Source: Zygnema cylindricum (lineage: Eukaryota; Streptophyta; Zygnematophyceae; Zygnematales; Zygnemataceae). From it: a DNA stretch of 37,500 bases. The DNA lies in NCBI GenBank assembly GCA_037447655.1, contig JBBHKE010001469.1, positions 348,380 through 385,879 on the forward strand, read 5' to 3'. Below, piece by piece: positions 1-9,432 of the stretch; the stretch's first letter is position 1; every line of letters starts with the position of its first letter. A program made the position numbers and the translations under genes. The notes beneath the pieces were generated by a model. That model did no database searches and was not told where the DNA came from. It saw only the letters and a list, made by a program, of their open reading frames with translations.

Positions 1-348
1 AATGCGAGGTCCCCCTAATGGTCAATCTTCTGTTACAACTCTGGACCGAAAAAGTAAAAAAAAAAAAAAAACCGACAAAGTGCCCCGGGGAAACCGAGCC
101 CTAGAAAGAGTCGTTTTGCGATATGCTAAAAAAATTAAAAAATAGAACTGCAAATGCGCAATGATTGCAATAGCCGCGGAGAATCAGGCAGGCCACTCAT
201 TCTATTACACGTGCAATGTAAGAAAACGCAAACAAAAATACGAAATCAGGATTGCAGGATACGTGAAAGACGCCCGACAATCCTGATTGGCCGATGTTTT
301 GTAGCTTTTTCTCGGGAAACAATTTTTATCGTGACACTACAAGTACAG
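1..348. other. AT-rich non-genic edge
   Basis: No gene is visible. The only structure is a short hairpin at 244-288: AATCAGGATTG is followed after about 23 bases by its exact complement CAATCCTGATT. An A-run lies near 55-70. The short open frame here has no recognisable protein features. Confidence 0.5.
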
Positions 349-959
349 TACACCGCGAATCGTAATTAGAGTAATGAAAAAATTAGAGTAAAAAAGCCAA
401 AAAAAACAATTAGAGTAATTAACTCTAATTTATGTGACATAACTTTTTCACAGAGGAAGTTTACTCTAATTTATTTAACTACTCTATATTGGGCTATGTC
501 GGTAATAAATATCCGCGCTGAAATTATGAACACTAAATTACGTAGACGTTCAAAATCTGTCAGTCCGTAGAGTTTTGACGTCATTGTGACGTAAATATTA
601 TTTGTCGCGCTGAATGTCAGTTAATGTTCACACTGACGACGATGCTGTCGACGGACGAGAGTTATGCGAACGGCTTTTTTTCGATGAGATTCATTTTGCG
701 ATTTCACGTGCGATCGCGATTCTATTAAATCATTAATTGACCCTTTTTGCTTAAAAAAATACAATTTTGCACGTTCAAACGTCGTCCGTACTCCACACTA
801 TTTAAGACAAACCTATGTTACAATTTTGTTACGCTAATTAAACTTACCTAAATTAGCATAATGAAAAAATTAGAATCATTTAGTCTATTTGATGTGATAG
901 AGTCGAAATTTCGAGCGACCGAATTAGAGAAATTTACTCTAATTACGATTCGCGGTGTA
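349..959. mobile_element. Mariner-like MITE family M1, copy 1
   Basis: Both ends carry the same inverted repeat, TACACCGCGAATCGTAATTA at the left and its complement ending GATTCGCGGTGTA at the right. The outer TA on each side is read as the target duplication, as in Tc1/mariner elements. Two more copies of the family lie at 7530-8034 and 23521-24923. The interior holds many AATTAGAGTAA/TTACTCTAATT subterminal repeats and no coding capacity. The sequence GAGAGTTATGCG at 658-669 is the unoccupied version of the site filled by another element in copy 3. Confidence 0.8.
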
Positions 960-1100
960 CAATTCAGTACAGTACAGTACAGTAGAGTGATGTAAAGTAC
1001 ACTACAGTACAGTACTGCCCACCAGTTGTGCTGTAAAACTTCAATAAAGAATTTTGTATTGCTACCAGCACTACAGTACTGTACAGTACAGTACGGCACT
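960..1100. repeat. GTACAGTAC-rich repeat patches
   Basis: Two patches (about 965-1010 and 1072-1098) are made of overlapping GTACA/TGTAC palindromic units. The same motif flanks many of the TACACC-ended MITEs (349, 5955, 6247, 7530, 8043), so it may be a favoured target or residue of earlier insertions. Confidence 0.6.
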
Positions 1101-1304
1101 GTTACGCTACATTAAACATGTAAACCCTAACCAGACACCCGGTAGGTGTTGTAGCTTTACGACAGCGCAACGGGAATCGTTTAGCTTTTTCGGGCGGGAC
1201 ACGTGTACCTTTTGGCGTCCCCGATTGCAGAACGGTTTTTAGATGTTCCGATGGATTTTTTTCCTTGGAAAAAGTTTTTAGACTAAAAGAAGCAACCTTA
1301 AAAC
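1085..1304. repeat. Dispersed repeat L, copy 1
   Basis: This segment reappears inverted at 4908-5335. Shared blocks include CGGCACTGTTACGCTACATT, the ACGACAGCGCAACGGGAATCG block, the CGGGACACGTGTAC block and CCTTAAAAC at its end. Copy 1 is interrupted at 1305 by a hAT-like element; copy 2 is interrupted internally by a different MITE. The two copies therefore act as mutual empty-site references. Its own nature is unknown. Confidence 0.65.
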
Positions 1305-2341
1305 CATAGTTCAAAAACAGGTGTTTTTATGGTAGGCCTTTGGTAGGCGCACAAAACTTGACACCATAGTTGTTCACGGCGTTTCGTGCGAACGATTTAA
1401 TCGCGACGAATTATACGTAACAAACGCATTGAACCTTTTGAAAAACTCGTTAAAATCGTTAATGAATTTTCTTCCGTACAATTCCGTACATGTAAGCAAG
1501 TATAAATTTTACATATCCCGCAGTTTGTACATTTTTCGTACAGTTCCCGTCTTTTTTCGTCATATTCCGTACAATGTTGGTACAATTCCGTACGTTTCCC
1601 GTTAAATTTCTGTTCAGTTTACCGGACAGAAAGTACTACGAAGGGCAACGTATCTTTTAGTCAAATTCTGTACTTTTTGGGTACAAAACCGTACAGTTAA
1701 TGTATACAACGTACAGTTTCCGTAAATTCTCCGTTCAGTTTACCGGACAGAAAGTACATCGCGTTTTTTTCCGATTTATTCAAAAGTCACGAATTATACG
1801 TTTTAATCGGAAAAAAGGATAAAATCGCGCGATTTGAACAACTATGCTTGACACTAAACTCGCGTAGAGTAGGCATATTGTATGGGTATGCGATGTGGAC
1901 ACTATTGTACGGTCATACGAATTTGACGTATGATCATAGTTCAGCGCACGCCGACGGACGAAGTTTTTTAGCGAACTAAAACACGCGGACGTTCAAAATT
2001 GCAGACGCTAATATGACATATAGCGCTTTCGTAAGTTGTGTTATGGGCTTTTCATGTGATCTTCTTAGATCTCTACTTTGACCAGCGACCGTCCGATCGT
2101 CTGAATCTGGCGGTTTAAAAAAGTTTTACCTCAAAACTCATAGAAGTATTTTTTTTTGTCCGATTTTTTTTCAAAATTTAGACATGACGTTTAATTCTCT
2201 ATCGATCGATGTGCGACTCAACCTTGTAACTTTTTTTTTTCATTTTTCGACCAATACAATATGGGTCTTAAGGGCATATTGTATGTTTTGCATACAATAG
2301 GCATATTGTATGGGCCTACTTTCACCTACTTTTGAACTATG
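1305..2341. mobile_element. hAT-like element J, copy 1 (host of K)
   Basis: The left end CATAGTTCAAAAACAGG pairs with the right end CCTACTTTTGAACTATG. The flanks CTTAAAAC and CTTAATGT share 5 of 8 bases, a decayed 8-bp duplication. The right half (about 2015-2341) matches the second copy at 18905-19314, including the GATCTTCTTAGATC palindrome, GACCGTCCGATCGTC and GTATGTTTTGCATACAATAG. The left half contains element K. No transposase is present. Confidence 0.65.
1365..1846. mobile_element. hAT-like element K nested in J
   Basis: The ends are CATAGTTGTTCAC and its partner TTGAACAACTATG. They are bracketed by a perfect 8-bp duplication CTTGACAC (1357-1364 and 1847-1854), the hallmark of hAT transposition. 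The interior is non-coding and repeats CAGTTTACCGGACAGAAAGT at about 1615 and 1736, along with many CCGTACA/TGTACGG motifs. The CATAGTT start is shared with host element J, so the two families are probably related. Confidence 0.85.
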
Positions 2342-3019
2342 CTTAATGTACGATTTACAATTATTGAATTTAGGTTTACGTGATGCTTGTTCGTTTTTAG
2401 TGTGGTTTAGATTTGGTCTCGCGTCACTTTGTGTATTTAGTTTGGTTTCATTTAGTACTCCGTTCGTCGGTTTGCGAATTCGGTTTTGTTCCGTTTGATG
2501 TATTATTTCGTGCGTGTACTTTTCACACGTACACGATTAGATTTGATTTATTTTTGTTTCGTTTAAGTTCTAATACCTACGTCGAGAAGTTTCATTTCGC
2601 GCGACGCACATCTAGTATGTTCGTTTCGCATAAGTTAAGTTTGTCGTACAACATTGTCAGTTTGGTTTCTAATAGTTTCATTTTGTTTTGCACCACATTT
2701 ACGTCTAAGTACATTTAGACACTTTTAGAGTTAGTGTTCTAGATTGTTTCTACGGCTAAGTTATAAAGCCATTGTGTGAGTTGGATTGAATAACAATGAG
2801 GAATCAATCAAGAGTCAATTAAGGAGGAATGAATTAAGAGAAGTGTAATGTTTAAAGATTGAGTTAATATGAGTTTATGTTATTGAGTATATAATTTCTC
2901 TCTATCTTGGATTATGCGCTTTTGATGTGTTGTAATGTTTGAGTTCATTTTAATATCGCTTCCGCATTGAGACATTTAAGTATTTGTGAGCGCATTCCGA
3001 TTGACTCTTATTCCTATCA
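2342..3019 (+). mobile_element. Probable 5' LTR/leader of a Ty1-copia element
   Basis: The stretch just upstream of a primer-binding site should be the left LTR. It contains a TATA-like TATATAA at about 2888-2894 and ends near CCTATCA. The 5' boundary is not visible because it abuts the J insertion, and no second LTR exists in the window for comparison. The limits are therefore approximate. Confidence 0.5.
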
Positions 3020-3021
3020 AT

Positions 3022-3034
3022 TGGTATCGGAGCA
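3022..3034 (+). other. Copia primer-binding site (initiator Met-tRNA)
   Basis: TGGTATCGGAGC differs at one base from TGGTATCAGAGC, the sequence used by plant Ty1-copia elements to bind the 3' end of initiator Met-tRNA for minus-strand priming. It lies about 50 bases before the gag start, as expected. Confidence 0.8.
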
Positions 3035-3081
3035 GTGTTTATTTAGATTGGAGTTAAGAATTGATTAAGAGTTTATAAGTG

Positions 3082-4432
3082 ATGGTGGAGGAATACTCCG
3101 CAAAGAGAGAAGACACTGAAGTCACTTTTGGAGTTGGAGAATCGGAGAGGCTATCAATGGCGAAGGAGAGTCTCACAATTCAGTTTGATCCAACGACTAT
3201 GAAGGAACTTTACGAATTTCTAAAAGCAAAAAGAGAAGGACAATCTTTCGGTAAAACTCCTACCTTTGGGGGCAATTCAAATGATGAGAGTTCTAAGAAG
3301 AGTAAAAAGGGCAAAATGAAAGTACCATTTTATAATGATGATGATGAGTCGAGTTCAGATGAAGAGTCACATTATAAGGTGTCGTCTAAGACTATCATGC
3401 TTAATGGAAATAATTATCCTGTATGGAAGAGATATATTCAAGGAACTTTTACTCCAAAGAAATTGTGGAAAATACTTACAGGAGAAGAGAAAAGACCATT
3501 AGATGATAAAGGAAGAAAAAGTGGGATACTAAAGATATGGCAGCTATGACTGCATTACTTCAGAGTAGTAGTAGTTCAGTTCATGAACATATGTTAACTC
3601 ATGATACGGCTCATGCTTGTTGGACCCATCTACAAAATTTGTATGAGAAGGGATTTGCAACTAAGTCTAATTATGTATTTCAGGACTTTATTCAGTTTAG
3701 GATGAAAAGTAATGAGTCGATTGATGATGCTCTAAAAAGATTTAATGTTTTGATAGAGCAGTTGAATAGCGCAGGAAAGTTTCCCCCTGAAGATGAAAAA
3801 GTATTTGTGTTTCTGAATGGATTACCATCTAAGTTTGATGTTACAGTAGAAGTTATAAGATCTACAGAGAAACCCACTTTTGATTTTGCTATTAACCTTC
3901 TAAAAGGAGCAGAGAAGAGTAAAGAGAAAGATAGTAGAGGATTTGGAAATAGTAATGTAAACCTCACTGACACGTCTGAGGTATATTCTGTACGTGGTCG
4001 TGGAGGTAGAGGAAGGTTTAGATTAAGAGGGGGTAGAAACAATTTTCAGTATTCAGGATTTGGAAAAGGTTATAGCGATCAAGGTGATGTAAATCATGTT
4101 ATTTGTTATAAGTGTAATAAGGAAGGACATATGGCTACTAACTGTCCGGATAGGGAAAAGCAATGCAATATTTGTCGGAAATGGGGACATGTTAGTGCTC
4201 AGTGTTTTCAACGAAATGGAGGAGGATCATCTTACTACTCGGAAAGAGGAAGAGATCGAGGTGGACATCGAGGACGAGGTCGTGGAAGATTCGGACAATC
4301 ACGTGGAGGAGGACATCAAACCCACTATTCAGATTTTCATGACGATCAAGGCGATAAGTCTCTAAACTTTTCTATGATAATGAAAGAAAATGGAAATGTT
4401 GCTATCAATTCTGCGAATTCCGTATGTGGGAG
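3082..4432 (+). pseudogene. Ty1-copia gag, frameshifted and truncated
   Basis: Gag forms the retrotransposon particle and packages its RNA. The first ATG after the primer-binding site is at 3082. The N-terminal frame has an acidic/lysine-rich stretch and then the UBN2-type start (IMLNGNNYPVWKRY). The frame is lost at a short A-run near 3515-3522, and the matching protein resumes in another frame (about 3522 onward) with typical UBN2 helices (HACWTHLQNLYE, SIDDALKRFNVLIEQL). Two CX2CX4HX4C zinc knuckles follow at about 4104-4146 and 4167-4206, then an RG-rich tail. Homology stops near 4432, where MITE sequence begins and supplies the last codons of the open frame. Protease, integrase, reverse transcriptase and RNase H are absent, so this is a dead relic. 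Confidence 0.85.
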
Positions 4433-4566
4433 TCCAAATTACCATAATCAAACAATTAGAATGTATGATTTTTTCCAAAATTTTCAAATTCTTAAATAGC
4501 GTACACCACTGTAATTATTATTATACGCTAATCAAACTCCCACGCTAATAACGATTGGCAGTGTAG
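4433..4566 (-). mobile_element. Truncated M2 MITE end fused to gag
   Basis: The segment is the reverse complement of the left 130 bases of the M2 element at 5336-5879, from CCAAATTACCATAATC to the end GATTGGCAGTGTA. Only one terminus is present, so the other was lost together with the retroelement's pol region. The final ~20 codons of the gag frame come from this fragment. Confidence 0.75.
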
Positions 4567-4907
4567 TGGTCGCACTTTAGTACTTTGGTACGTGTACGGC
4601 TAGACGAGATCCGGAGATTTATCTTTCGCACGCGTGTTTCAAGTGGTTCAAGATTGTCGTGTTCATGCAATCGGATTCCTTCCTGGATTTTTGGGATGAA
4701 ATAACTGGACCAGAGGCCTCCACGTATGTACGATTGTACGGCTACTCATCTCACCAGATTTCGCCACTATTGTGAAAATGCTATTTAAGCCCAATTAGCA
4801 CAAGTTCGTTTTGTTTCTTCGTGGCATGATGACGCGTGTCATGTTTTTGACCAAATAGTGGTTTAACAAAGAGGAGAAAAAAAAAACCAGAAGAGCAAAA
4901 ATGGTTG
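4567..4907. other. Unassigned non-coding stretch
   Basis: No open frame, copia pol motif or recognisable repeat end is visible. It lies between the truncated M2 fragment and repeat L. It may be older host sequence exposed by the deletion that removed copia pol. Confidence 0.4.
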
Positions 4908-5335
4908 AAAATTATAGTTTTAAGGTTGCTTTTTTGGTCTCAAAACTTTTTCCAATAAAAAAAAATCCATCGGAACACCTGAAAACTGTTCTGCAATCGG
5001 GGACGCCGAAATGTACACGTGTCCCGCCAGAAAAGCTTCACGATTCCCGTTGCGCCTGTCGTAAAGTTACAAACCGTGAATCGTAATTAGCGTTAATAAT
5101 TTTTCCGTCAATGAAAACATATTTTCTCCGTACACATTTGTCCAATTTTTAAGTTAAGACCGCCATTCGTAAGTTGAGAATATAACCTTTCAATCGCAAC
5201 CGTCAAATCCACAATCCGACATGTGTGTACGGAGAAAAGTTGTTTTAACTTTTTAGAGACGAAAACAACATTAACGCTAAGTACAATTCACGGCTACAGT
5301 ACAATAAATTAATGTAGCGTAACAGTGCCGTAAGG
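4908..5335. repeat. Dispersed repeat L, copy 2 (inverted, with MITE inside)
   Basis: This is the inverted counterpart of 1085-1304. Matching blocks are AAGGTTGCTTTTTTGGTCTC, CAATCGGGGACGCCGAAATG, ACACGTGTCCCGCC, CGTTGCGCCTGTCGTAAAG and, after the inserted MITE, AATGTAGCGTAACAGTGCCG. The insertion at 5068-5295 is missing from copy 1. Confidence 0.65.
5068..5295. mobile_element. MITE family M3, copy a
   Basis: The left end (TACAAACCGTGAATCGTAAT) and right end (GTACAATTCACGGCTA) form inverted repeats of the TACACC-nnn-AATCG type, slightly decayed. Both subterminal regions contain the family mark ATTTTCTCCGTACACA (inverted near the right end as TGTGTACGGAGAAAA). It sits inside repeat L, whose other copy lacks it. 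Confidence 0.7.
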
Positions 5336-5879
5336 TACACCGCCAATCGTTATTAGCGTGGGAGTTTGATTAGCCTATAATAATAGTTATAGTGGTGTAT
5401 GCTATTTAATAATTTGAAAATTTTGGAAAAAATCATACATTCTAATTGTTTGATTATGGTAATTTGGATCTTTGAAAAAAAAAAATGTCGGTCGCAAACA
5501 TGCTTACACTAATATAGGTATCCGTAGAAAATCTGACTAATCGTACACAAATCGTACATTCACATGGTCGAAACGCGGCTGTCGGACGAATATGTGGGAA
5601 CGGGATTTTTTACGACCTGGTTTTTTTCCTTTTTAGAACGCACATTCTCATGCGTCTGCAGTTGCTAAAACTAATTTATTGTAATTTTAAACTTAAAAAG
5701 GTACATTTATGTACGGTCTAACACTGACCGTACACAACTCTATTTAAGAGACAACGCACTGAAAATAACCCTAAATAGAATAAAGAAAATATAGAATGAA
5801 CTACACTAATGGAGAATAATAATAATAAAAAAGCGGGACGGAATTAGTGTACACAACGCTAATAACGATTGGCGGTGTA
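5336..5879. mobile_element. Mariner-like MITE family M2, copy a
   Basis: The ends TACACCGCCAATCGTTATTA and the complement TAATAACGATTGGCGGTGTA match each other. The interior aligns with 8043-8805: GTCGGTCGCAAACATGCTTAC, GAATATGTG, CCTAAATAGA, AAAGCGGGACGGAATTAG. At 5503-5520 it carries an uninterrupted CTTACACTAATATAGGTA, the empty form of the site occupied by M2c in copy b. No coding capacity. Confidence 0.8.
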
Positions 5880-5954
5880 CCGTACATTACACTAAAACAA
5901 GTTTAGTGCGGACGTAAAAAGCGTGAATGTGCGCTTTAAACTACAGTAGTACAG

Positions 5955-6174
5955 TACACCATGAATCGCTATTAGTGTTAATGTTTTTCTCCTTTCTTTA
6001 AACATATTTTCTCCGTACACTCATGTTGATTTTTAGATCTGACGGTTTCAATTGTAAGGTAAGATTCTCAGCCCTCGATTGGCGGTCTTAAATTGAGAAT
6101 TGAACAAATGTGTTTGCAAAAATGATGTTTTAAGTGGGGAAGAAATTATTAACACTAATTCGATACACGATGTA
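5955..6174. mobile_element. MITE family M3, copy b
   Basis: Bounded by TACACCATGAATCGCTATTA and the right complement ending CGATACACGATGTA, with GTACAGTAC sequence on the outside. Internal ACATATTTTCTCCGTACAC marks it as M3. It also contains CGATTGGCGGTCTTAAATTG, close to a block in copy c (12625-12640). Confidence 0.75.
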
Positions 6175-6246
6175 CTGTACTTCTATGCGCGACGACACAT
6201 GATCCCCCAATCGAATCAAAGGCTGGTGGTACTGAACGAGGTACAG

Positions 6247-7526
6247 TACACCGTGAATCGTTATTTGTGTCAAAATTTAATTATTGTTGAGAAAAAATTA
6301 TCGTTATTAGTGCTAGTTAGGAATTTGAAATTTTTCAAAAAAAGGTGTATTCTAATTTTGGCGTTAATGCTAATTTGGGAGTTGCAAAAAAAGGAATAAA
6401 AGCCGTAAAATTATATCCGTACAAATTAGTAGAAGTCGTACACCGTCGCGAAATTTAAGTATCTATACATGTCAGACTAAGGGTATGGCCCCATGTGGCT
6501 AAGTTCGGGTTTTTTTCTGTCGTTTTCCTTTCAAACTTAGCGCCGTACTGCCTAAGCTGCGACCGTACGAAGAAATCGCAAATTTGTATAGTACAATTTG
6601 CTTCATTCTCTAACTTAGGATGTACGAAAATTTGTCGACTGGCGTTTTTTCGACCCACTGTCACGTCATCGTCAAACTTATCATAAAACACATCTGCAAT
6701 GTATTTTTAGCTAAGTAAAATCCGTTTACACCAATAGGAAAATATTTTTTCACTTGTGAAATTTTTTCAAAAATTTTTGACGAAAAAAAAGTACAGGGTT
6801 GTTGGGTTTTGCCCGCTAGTACCTTGTACGATTTTTTTTTTGCAGGGGTCTCGATTGTTGCAGTGTCATTTCACGCAAAGTTGAAAAATTTGCGAAGGTG
6901 AAAAATCTGCGAAGTCATGGCAGCCGCACAGGCGAGGTTTAGCAAAGGCATGTCGTACAGCCACGGCTGCAAGGCTGGACGTCTACGATGTCACGCAATG
7001 ACACGCGAAATGCCAAATCGTTTCAAAAATTACGATGTGTCTTGCGACGCTTCAAAAAATTTCGAAAAAATACGGTGCGGCAGAGACAAATTGTATACGG
7101 TGACAACCGTCACGGGTATTGTTGACGTATACAGTCGTCACAAACTTAAGTCACAATCTTGAGAGAATACATAGAGACACTTGAAATCCGGGTCCGCCGG
7201 ATTCGCGCTAAAATCCAAAATTAGCACGCTAAGTTACAACTACATGGGGCCGTACCCTAATTTACGGCAGTTATGTGACCAGATTGAATCCCGTTTTTTG
7301 AGCGCACGTTCCTATGCGTGCGCGTCTGATTTAATTCATTTTTTGTAAATTTTTACTTGAAACAACACTATTTAGAATTTATTGTACTTTCGTTCTTTAC
7401 GCTATTTTGTACTGTACCTTAATTTACGTCAAGGAAAAATTAAAATCATGTATACTTTAAAAAAACTAAGCATAATTTCAGGAACCCAAATTAGAGTTAT
7501 ACACTCTAATAACGATTCGTGGTGTA
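6247..7526. mobile_element. Mariner-like MITE family M4, carrying a PIF-like insertion
   Basis: The left end TACACCGTGAATCGTTATT pairs with the right end AATAACGATTCGTGGTGTA, with TA as the outermost dinucleotide. The element is about 500 bases long without the 777-base insertion at 6481-7257. It is the only copy of this version in the window. Confidence 0.75.
6481..7257. mobile_element. PIF/Harbinger-like element I, copy 1
   Basis: The element starts GGGTATGGCCCCATGT and ends ACATGGGGCCGTACCC, flanked on each side by TAA (6478-6480, 7258-7260). A three-base TWA duplication with G-rich inverted ends is the PIF/Harbinger signature. Copy 2 at 23823-24607 matches along nearly its full length. 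The interior has no convincing transposase; the ATG at 6917 starts a short frame that is not preserved as protein in copy 2. Confidence 0.85.
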
Positions 7527-7529
7527 CTG

Positions 7530-8034
7530 TACACCGCGAATCGTAATTAGAGTAAATTACTCTAATTCGGTCGCTCGAAATTTTGACTCTATCACGTCAA
7601 ATAGAGTAATCGATTCTAATTTTTTCATTATTCTAATTTAGGTAAGGTTTAATTAGCGTTTTTAATTCTAATATATGTTAGTTTTAAATAGTGTGGAATA
7701 CGGACGACGTCCGACCGTGCAAAATTGTACTTTTATAAGTAAAAAAGTACAAATAATGATTTAATACAGGCCATTATCATGTAACTGCGTTTTAACAAAA
7801 CGCGTAGTGCGAACGTCATAGTGACGATAAACTGTACGTTTTGTCAGATTCTGTACGAATATCTTATTTACAGTAGAGGATATTAACTTGCCAAATTAGA
7901 GTACACCGCATAAATTAGAGTAAATTCCTTTTTGAAACAGTTATATCACATAAATTAGAGTAAATTACTCTAATTATTTTTTTCTCTTTTTTTACTCTAA
8001 TTTTTTCATTACTCTAATTACGATGCGCGGTGTA
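7530..8034. mobile_element. Mariner-like MITE family M1, copy 2
   Basis: The ends are TACACCGCGAATCGTAATTA and the complement ending GATGCGCGGTGTA. It is separated from M4 by only three bases (CTG) and from M2b by eight. Relative to copy 1 it is inverted and lacks part of the middle, including the GAGAGTTATGCG region. Confidence 0.8.
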
Positions 8035-8042
8035 CTGTACAG

Positions 8043-8805
8043 TACACCGCCAATCGCTATTTGCGTAGAAGTTTCTTTAGCGTGTATGAAAGATTACCGT
8101 GGCTTACGCTAATTAAGAATTTGAAAATTTCGAAAAATACATACATTCTAATTGTTTAATAATTATAATTTGGGTCTTTGAAAAAATAAATATCGGTCGC
8201 AAACATGCTTACACTACACCGCCAATCGCTATTAGAGTCAAGGATTAAATAGCGTCAAAAAACAATTAGCGTTATTGATTCTAATTTAGTACCTGAGACG
8301 TGGCAAATTATGGTTCACGTACTTAAATAGCGTTATTAATTGTATTTCAGGTTTTTTTTTTTGAAAAAAGGGCACCGAACTGGCGTTATATACTCTAATA
8401 GCGATTGGCGTTGTAGTATAGGTATTCGTACAAAATCTGACAAATCGTACACAAATCGTACGTTCACACATTCGAAATGTGGTTGCTGGAAGAATATGTG
8501 CGAGCGTGATATTTGATAACCCGGTTATATCCCCTTTTTAGAGTATACATTCTCATGCGTCCGCGGTTACTAAAACTCATTAATTATACATTTTCACTTG
8601 AAAAGGTACAGTTTTGTACGGCAAAACACTGTCCGTACACCACACTAATTAAATTATGACGTACTTCCGTTTTGTACAGTACTAAAAAATTAACCCTAAA
8701 TAGAGTAAAGAAAAATATAGAATGAACGACGCTAATGGAGAATAATAATAAAAAAAAAGCGGGACGGAATTAGCGTACACCACGCTAATAGCGATTGGCG
8801 GTGTA
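8043..8805. mobile_element. Mariner-like MITE family M2, copy b
   Basis: Ends TACACCGCCAATCGCTATT and TAGCGATTGGCGGTGTA. It has the same orientation and interior as copy a but is interrupted at 8215-8415 by a smaller TACACC-ended MITE. It is the last element of the tiled array and ends about 770 bases upstream of the GILP start codon. Confidence 0.8.
8215..8415. mobile_element. Small MITE M2c nested in M2b
   Basis: Starts TACACCGCCAATCGCTATTA and ends TAGCGATTGGCGTTGTA. In M2a the same locus reads CTTACAC-TA-ATATAGGTA with nothing inserted; here it reads CTTACAC-TA-[element]-TA-GTATAGGTA. This defines a TA duplication. Its interior (GGCACCGAACTGGCGTTATA, ACCTGAGACGTGG) is related to part of the MITE at 15512-16065. 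Confidence 0.85.
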
Positions 8806-9060
8806 CCGTACGAAATAACATTTAATTATTCCACGGAGATTTCAAGGGAGGAATCCGGACCGTCCGATCAACCGTTTTTAGGGTAACAGAACTCATATTT
8901 GCTGGTTGACCAGGGTTTGCAAAATTGAAATAAAGTTTAGGCCAATGAGGGCGACGCGAAGGCAGGTACGGACGGAAGGCCCGTCCGGGATAGCCTGTAT
9001 CCTACGGCGTTTTTGAGGAGTGAATCGTAACCGTCCGATGGACCTTTGTTAGGATTTTCG

Positions 9061-9180
9061 GTAATTCTAGGGTATCTAGGGTTTTAGGGTTTTAGAGTTT
9101 TAAGGTTTATAGGGTTTTAGAGTTTTAGGGTTTCTAGGGTTTTAGGATTTTAGGGTTTTAGGGTTTTAGGGTTTCTTGGG
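9061..9180. repeat. Interstitial telomere-like TTTTAGGG tract
   Basis: Irregular tandem units of 8 bases, mainly TTTTAGGG with variants such as TTTCTAGGG and TTTTAGAG. At least three perfect units are consecutive near 9150-9172. The 8-base unit is the Chlamydomonas-type telomere repeat rather than the TTTAGGG of most land plants. Degeneracy shows it is an internal tract, not a live chromosome end. Confidence 0.75.
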
Positions 9181-9256
9181 TTTGACTTTTTTCACCAATG
9201 AAGGGGCGAAGTTTAGTAGATTTTAAAATTTCCTCTGGAGATGAAAGACGACCGAC

Positions 9257-9308
9257 GAATATTCCTACTTGAAGCGAACACATTTATATTCGTTTACTAC
9301 GAATATTC
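9257..9308 (+). promoter_or_regulatory. Pair of GAATATTC heat-shock-element-like dyads
   Basis: GAATATTC occurs at 9257-9264 and 9301-9308, each fitting the nGAAnnTTCn core of plant heat-shock elements. The outer context is mirrored (CGACGAATATTC and GAATATTCGTCG), making one inverted pair about 270-320 bases before the GILP ATG. Function is inferred from motif and position only. Confidence 0.35.
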
Positions 9309-9339
9309 GTCGAATCTTGTTTCTATACGTGGCGACAAA

Positions 9340-9432
9340 TTGCGCAGACGCGTCAAAGCGTCGCAAATATCGTCGCAAAGCGCAATCCAATCGCGTCGCA
9401 TGAAGTCGACGCGTCGCGACAAAAACGTCGCT
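9340..9432 (+). promoter_or_regulatory. CGTCGC/GACGCG motif cluster
   Basis: Within 93 bases GACGCG, GCGTCGC, CGTCGCAAA and GTCGCGAC-like motifs recur on both strands, in an otherwise AT-rich region. It lies 150-240 bases before the GILP start and may be a regulatory cluster. No known factor is assigned. Confidence 0.3.

Noticed and set aside
6917-7162. Frame beginning MAAAQARF inside PIF-like element I1 as a transposase or captured gene
   Set aside because: The corresponding sequence in I2 is similar in DNA but does not preserve the same reading frame, and no DDE motif is visible.
9061-9180. Telomere-like tract as a true chromosome end
   Set aside because: The units are degenerate and genes continue on both sides, so it is interstitial.
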